Positions 61,378 to 64,000 of a DNA stretch of 64,000 nt are shown here, piece after piece. Every line of letters begins with the position of its first letter. Positions within the stretch are counted from its first letter, which is position 1. The translations under genes were made by a program, and so were the position numbers. The stretch is from Halobellus clavatus (lineage in GTDB: Archaea > Halobacteriota > Halobacteria > Halobacteriales > Haloferacaceae), in the NCBI RefSeq assembly GCF_900107195.1, contig NZ_FNPB01000007.1:120047-184046 (forward strand), written 5' to 3'. Below the pieces are notes generated by a model. It saw only the letters and a list, made by a program, of their open reading frames with translations, was not told where the DNA came from and ran no database searches.

Positions 61378-62196
61378 ATGACCGACACCAACACCGCACG
61401 AATCACGGTGGCAAATCAGAAGGGAGGCGCGGGGAAGACAACCGACGTCATTCATACTGGCGGCGCACTCGCTGCCCGAGGCCACGACGTCCTCCTAGTC
61501 GATATCGACTACCACGGAGGGCTCACCTGCTCGCTTGGCTACAACGATCTGTACTACGACACCGACCGTACAACGCTGTTCGACGTTCTCGACTTCGACC
61601 AGATGGAGTCGGTGAACGACATCATCGTCGAGCACGAGGAATTCGACATCCTCCCCGCGAGCGAGAAGCTCGCGAACAACAAAAACATCCAGACGCTGCT
61701 TGAGGCGCCGAAGAGTCGCGAGCGGTTGGAGATGACTCTCGACGAGCTCGAAAAGGACTACGACTACATCATCGTCGACACGCCGCCATCCCTGAACGTC
61801 CTCACCGACAACGCGCTCGTCGCGACCGGCAACGTCATCATCCCCGTCATTCCCGAGAAGCTCAACGCCAACAGTCTCCAGATTTTCGCAAAGCAGCTGA
61901 GTTCCCTCGAACAGGCGTACGGAGACATCAATCGGCTCGCGATTGTCTGTAACCGTGTCGAGCAGAACTCCGAACACCGCGACACCATCGAGGAGATCAA
62001 GTCGGCGTACTCCCTTCCAGTGTTCGAGATCCCGAAGCGGACCGACCTCTCCCAGTCGATTGGCGAAGGGGTGTCCGTCTTCGGCTTCGGCAAGGAGAAC
62101 CAGCGCGTCGAGGACGCACGCGACCTGTTCAACGAGATCGCCGACCTGTTCGACGAGACGTTTGAGAAGACCGCGCCTGAGGAGGTGGAAGCATGA
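61378..62196 (+). CDS. parA: ParA/Soj-type partition ATPase
   Basis: This 272-residue ParA has the deviant Walker A KGGAGKTT at Lys15-Thr22, preceded by RITVANQ, and the Walker A' and B regions VLLVDIDYHGG and YIIVDTPPSLN. NRLAIVCNRVEQ follows. It segregates plasmids by moving on nucleoid DNA with a partner bound to the centromere. It overlaps the partner gene by four bases (ATGA). The 9-bp repeats lie immediately upstream. Confidence 0.9.
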   Translation: MTDTNTARITVANQKGGAGKTTDVIHTGGALAARGHDVLLVDIDYHGGLTCSLGYNDLYYDTDRTTLFDVLDFDQMESVNDIIVEHEEFDILPASEKLANNKNIQTLLEAPKSRERLEMTLDELEKDYDYIIVDTPPSLNVLTDNALVATGNVIIPVIPEKLNANSLQIFAKQLSSLEQAYGDINRLAIVCNRVEQNSEHRDTIEEIKSAYSLPVFEIPKRTDLSQSIGEGVSVFGFGKENQRVEDARDLFNEIADLFDETFEKTAPEEVEA

Positions 62197-62591
62197 GCGA
62201 CGGCTGGGGCGATGCTTCCGGCATCGAGGGCAACTACGAAGAGGAGGACGATGAGGTCGATTCTGGCGAAACAAGTGAGGTGAGTGAAACGATGGAAACC
62301 AGTTCATCGACCGAATCGCCTTCAACGAGTGAAACGAACGAAACGAGTAAAACGAAGACAAACATCAAGGACGAGTGGAACGGGCGAACGATCTACATTC
62401 CCGACGATGTCCTCGACGAGATGGAGGACACCTATCTCGAGTCACAGCTGAAGCTCCGCAAGGCGGGCCAGGACGAGTTCAAGAAGAACCGCCACTTCTA
62501 CCCGCTACTCGTCCAGTTCGGTGTTGAGGCGCTCTCTGAGGCGGATGCTGAAGAAATCCAGGCTCGGCTTTCGGAACTCGGCGATGAATGA
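62193..62591 (+). CDS. Probable centromere-binding partner of ParA
   Basis: This 132-residue protein has an acidic, Ser/Thr-rich first half, with a repeated SETNETSKTK pattern, and a C-terminal part (NGRTIYIPDDVLDEMEDTYLESQLKLRKAG...) that looks like the RHH-type adaptors found after haloarchaeal parA. The repetitive codons themselves carry the same AACGA iterons as the centromere region. It is translationally coupled to parA. Confidence 0.65.
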   Translation: MSDGWGDASGIEGNYEEEDDEVDSGETSEVSETMETSSSTESPSTSETNETSKTKTNIKDEWNGRTIYIPDDVLDEMEDTYLESQLKLRKAGQDEFKKNRHFYPLLVQFGVEALSEADAEEIQARLSELGDE

Positions 62592-62616
62592 ACTTGTACA
62601 GAACGAGGGTCAAGGC

Positions 62617-62644
62617 TAGTTGAGACAGAGTCTCTCAATGCATA
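62617..62644. repeat. Left copy of a 28-bp repeat flanking the VapBC-like pair
   Basis: The block starts TAGTTGAGACAGAG, continues TCTCTCAATGCATA and holds inner arms TTGAGA/TCTCAA. The right copy is 63628-63655. Confidence 0.55.
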
Positions 62645-62698
62645 TGGCATTCTGGCGCAGTTCATAAATAGTATGAAGACGCAGTCTCTGATAGAACG

Positions 62699-63067
62699 AT
62701 GGCACGAATTACCGGCTCCTACCCAGATGACCTCAATCTCCTCATTGAGGGGGCTGTCGAGGCTGGTGTGTTCGGGGGCAAGAGCGATGCATTGCGTGAG
62801 TTCGTGCGTGAATACTTCGAGGACCACGAGAATGAACGTATTGCAGCTGCAGTCGCCCTCTATGAACGCGAGCGGATTACACTCGGTGATGCTGCGAGAC
62901 TCGCTGATGTCGACCGCTGGACGATGCGTGACATCCTCCGTGAGCACGGTGTTGAGCTCCGCCTCGGACTCGTTGACGAAGACGACGCAGCCTACGAGGT
63001 AGAGGCAACACGCGAACTCGAGTTCGGTGATGAAGACTCGTCTGATGAGGAGTCACGTGCTAAATGA
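62699..63067 (+). CDS. UPF0175/VapB-like antitoxin
   Basis: This 122-residue protein has an N-terminal RHH-like part (SYPDDLNLLIEGAVEAGVFGGKSDALREFVREYFEDHEN) and a UPF0175-type helix-turn-helix ITLGDAARLADVDRWTMRDILREHGVELR. The stop overlaps the PIN gene start by four bases (ATGA). TATA-like TTCATAAATAG lies 30-40 bases before the start. The pair with a PIN toxin is typical of haloarchaeal type II systems. Confidence 0.75.
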   Translation: MARITGSYPDDLNLLIEGAVEAGVFGGKSDALREFVREYFEDHENERIAAAVALYERERITLGDAARLADVDRWTMRDILREHGVELRLGLVDEDDAAYEVEATRELEFGDEDSSDEESRAK

Positions 63068-63630
63068 CAGGTGACGATATTCCAGCGAACCCGAGCGTCC
63101 TGAACACGACTGTCCTCTCGAATTTCGCCTACCTCGATCAGCTGTAGGTAGTTGCTGACCTCTCTGGAATCTGTACGGTCCCAGTCGTCCGGGAGGAACT
63201 CGAACACGGCGTTGATGACTATCCATATCTTCACTCGGCATTCGATACACTCGACGACGAGATTCAGGTCGCGACGATTTCGGACACCGTTGCAAACAGA
63301 GAGGCGGGTGTCAGTGACCATCTTGATCCCGATGAAGCACAGGCGTTTGCTGTGGCAGACGCTGAGGACGGTCGTCTACTGACCGACGACGGGGATGCCC
63401 GGTCGTTTGCGAAAGACCAAGGCGTGACTGTCGTCGGGTCGGTCGGGGTTTTGTTGGCTGCGATCGATGCTGGAAAGGTTGATGAGCCAACTGCCGATGA
63501 GTGGCTGTCGATATGGACCGATGAAATCGGGTACTACGCGCCATACCAGTCGATTTCGGAATATCGGTGTGATACGCATACCGTCCCCTCCATAGCGGGT
63601 GTGGTCTCAACTTCCAAGGGGCGACAGTAG
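63064..63630 (+). pseudogene. PIN-domain toxin (VapC/DUF3368-like) with an in-frame stop
   Basis: The frame begins MTGDDIPANPSVLNTTVLSNFAYLDQL and continues without shift to 63630 (189 codons) apart from TAG at 63145-63147 (codon 28). After it, VVADLSGICTVPVVREELEHG, DEAQAFAVADAEDGRLLTDDGDARSFAKDQG and VVGSVGVLLAAIDAGK are typical PIN features with the acidic residues kept. CAG to TAG would explain the stop. The first acidic residue is Asn (VLNTTVL) rather than Asp. Confidence 0.75.
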
Positions 63631-63655
63631 TTGAGACTGGCTGTCTCAATGCATA
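63628..63655. repeat. Right copy of the 28-bp repeat flanking the VapBC-like pair
   Basis: It starts TAGTTGAGACTGGC and ends TGTCTCAATGCATA, matching the left copy at both ends and having perfect inner arms TTGAGAC/GTCTCAA. It overlaps the end of the toxin gene by three bases. Confidence 0.55.
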
Positions 63656-63727
63656 CGAATCTGATACTGATTTCAGTCGTGTTTAGTTAAGGATGAAGAG
63701 TGAGGCGGAGTGATTTCTTGGTGATCT

Positions 63728-64000
63728 ATGCCAGAAATCGCCCGCCTCACCGGATGTACAGACTGGATTGATTTGGATTTTGTGGAGCGTCAGCGGACAC
63801 CCGAGCGTGCGATGAAGCTCGGTATTCAGTTGCAGTTAGCGGGGCTGTCGCTCCGGAATACCGTCCCGGTTCTCGAAGAGTGGGGTGTCGAGCGCTCGCC
63901 GAAAGCGATCCACGATTGGGTGCAGAAAGCCGATCTACAGCCCACAGAGGGTCGAAGCCCGAATCACGTTGCTCTTGACGAGACTGTGATTCGAATCGAT
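63728..64000 (+). mobile_element. tnp: IS6-family transposase, N-terminal part, cut by window end
   Basis: The frame from ATG 63728 is open for 91 codons to the last base. It reads MPEIARLTGCTDWIDLDFVE, AMKLGIQLQLAGLSLRNTV, AIHDWVQKADLQP, HVALDETVIRID, the standard N-terminus of haloarchaeal IS6-type (ISH14/15-like) transposases including the first DDE Asp (ALDETVI). The left inverted repeat was not identified. The same family left the relic at 5439-5703, so elements of this type stand at both ends of the accessory region. Confidence 0.85.

Noticed and set aside
1..64000. tRNA and rRNA genes
   Set aside because: I saw no tRNA T-arm or rRNA-like stretches between genes, but I could not run a covariance model, so absence is not certain.

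Overview
The window is haloarchaeal (class Halobacteria). Its proteins are rich in Asp and Glu, its core genes have high GC at third codon positions, it has TATA-led leaderless promoters, and it carries archaea-only families: Orc1/Cdc6, winged-helix regulators, a Bat-type HTH_10 relic, haloarchaeal TnpB elements and IS6-family transposases. Orc1/Cdc6 with origin repeats, a ParA system with iterons, and many toxin-like and IS genes suggest a megaplasmid or an integrated plasmid. That replicon assignment is inference.

Layout. 1-5.4 kb is a glycine cleavage operon (gcvT partial, gcvH, gcvPA, gcvPB, lpdA). 5.4-19 kb is an accessory and decay zone. It holds an IS6 relic, a frameshifted Bat-type regulator, an HTH-nucleotidyltransferase, winged-helix regulators, three TnpB elements (one with an in-frame stop), a Fic/Doc-like protein and several gene relics. 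19.0-21.4 kb is a replication origin: seven 22-bp origin repeats around orc1/cdc6, with an AT-rich stretch next to the inverted repeats. 21.4-23.8 kb is a B-family DNA polymerase whose catalytic motif C has lost its first Asp.

23.8-51.5 kb is a purine catabolism island. It encodes a three-subunit xanthine dehydrogenase, adenine deaminase, three amidohydrolases, a cyclic-amide hydrolase (allantoinase-like), OHCU decarboxylase, uricase, HIU hydrolase, allantoate amidohydrolase and a DUF3830 protein. Uptake is by an NCS2 permease and a BMP/Nup-type nucleoside ABC transporter. It also contains a two-subunit Rieske oxygenase and a RidA protein. CACA/TGTG palindromes recur in its promoters and look like operators of one regulon.

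51.6-64 kb is plasmid-like again. It holds regulators, two copies of a DnaQ-like exonuclease, a RecA-like protein with a degenerate P-loop, an AbiE-like HTH/nucleotidyltransferase pair, a TumE-like pair, a ParA operon with 9-bp iterons, a VapBC-like pair whose toxin has an internal stop, and the start of an IS6 transposase.

The best candidate for an undescribed system is the set of polB2-like gene, RecA-like gene, small helical gene and trans-acting exonuclease gene. Two of its promoters share a 35-bp block and an inverted repeat TTAACCAACA/TGTTGGTTAA at the same distance. The same repeat stands before a third gene.
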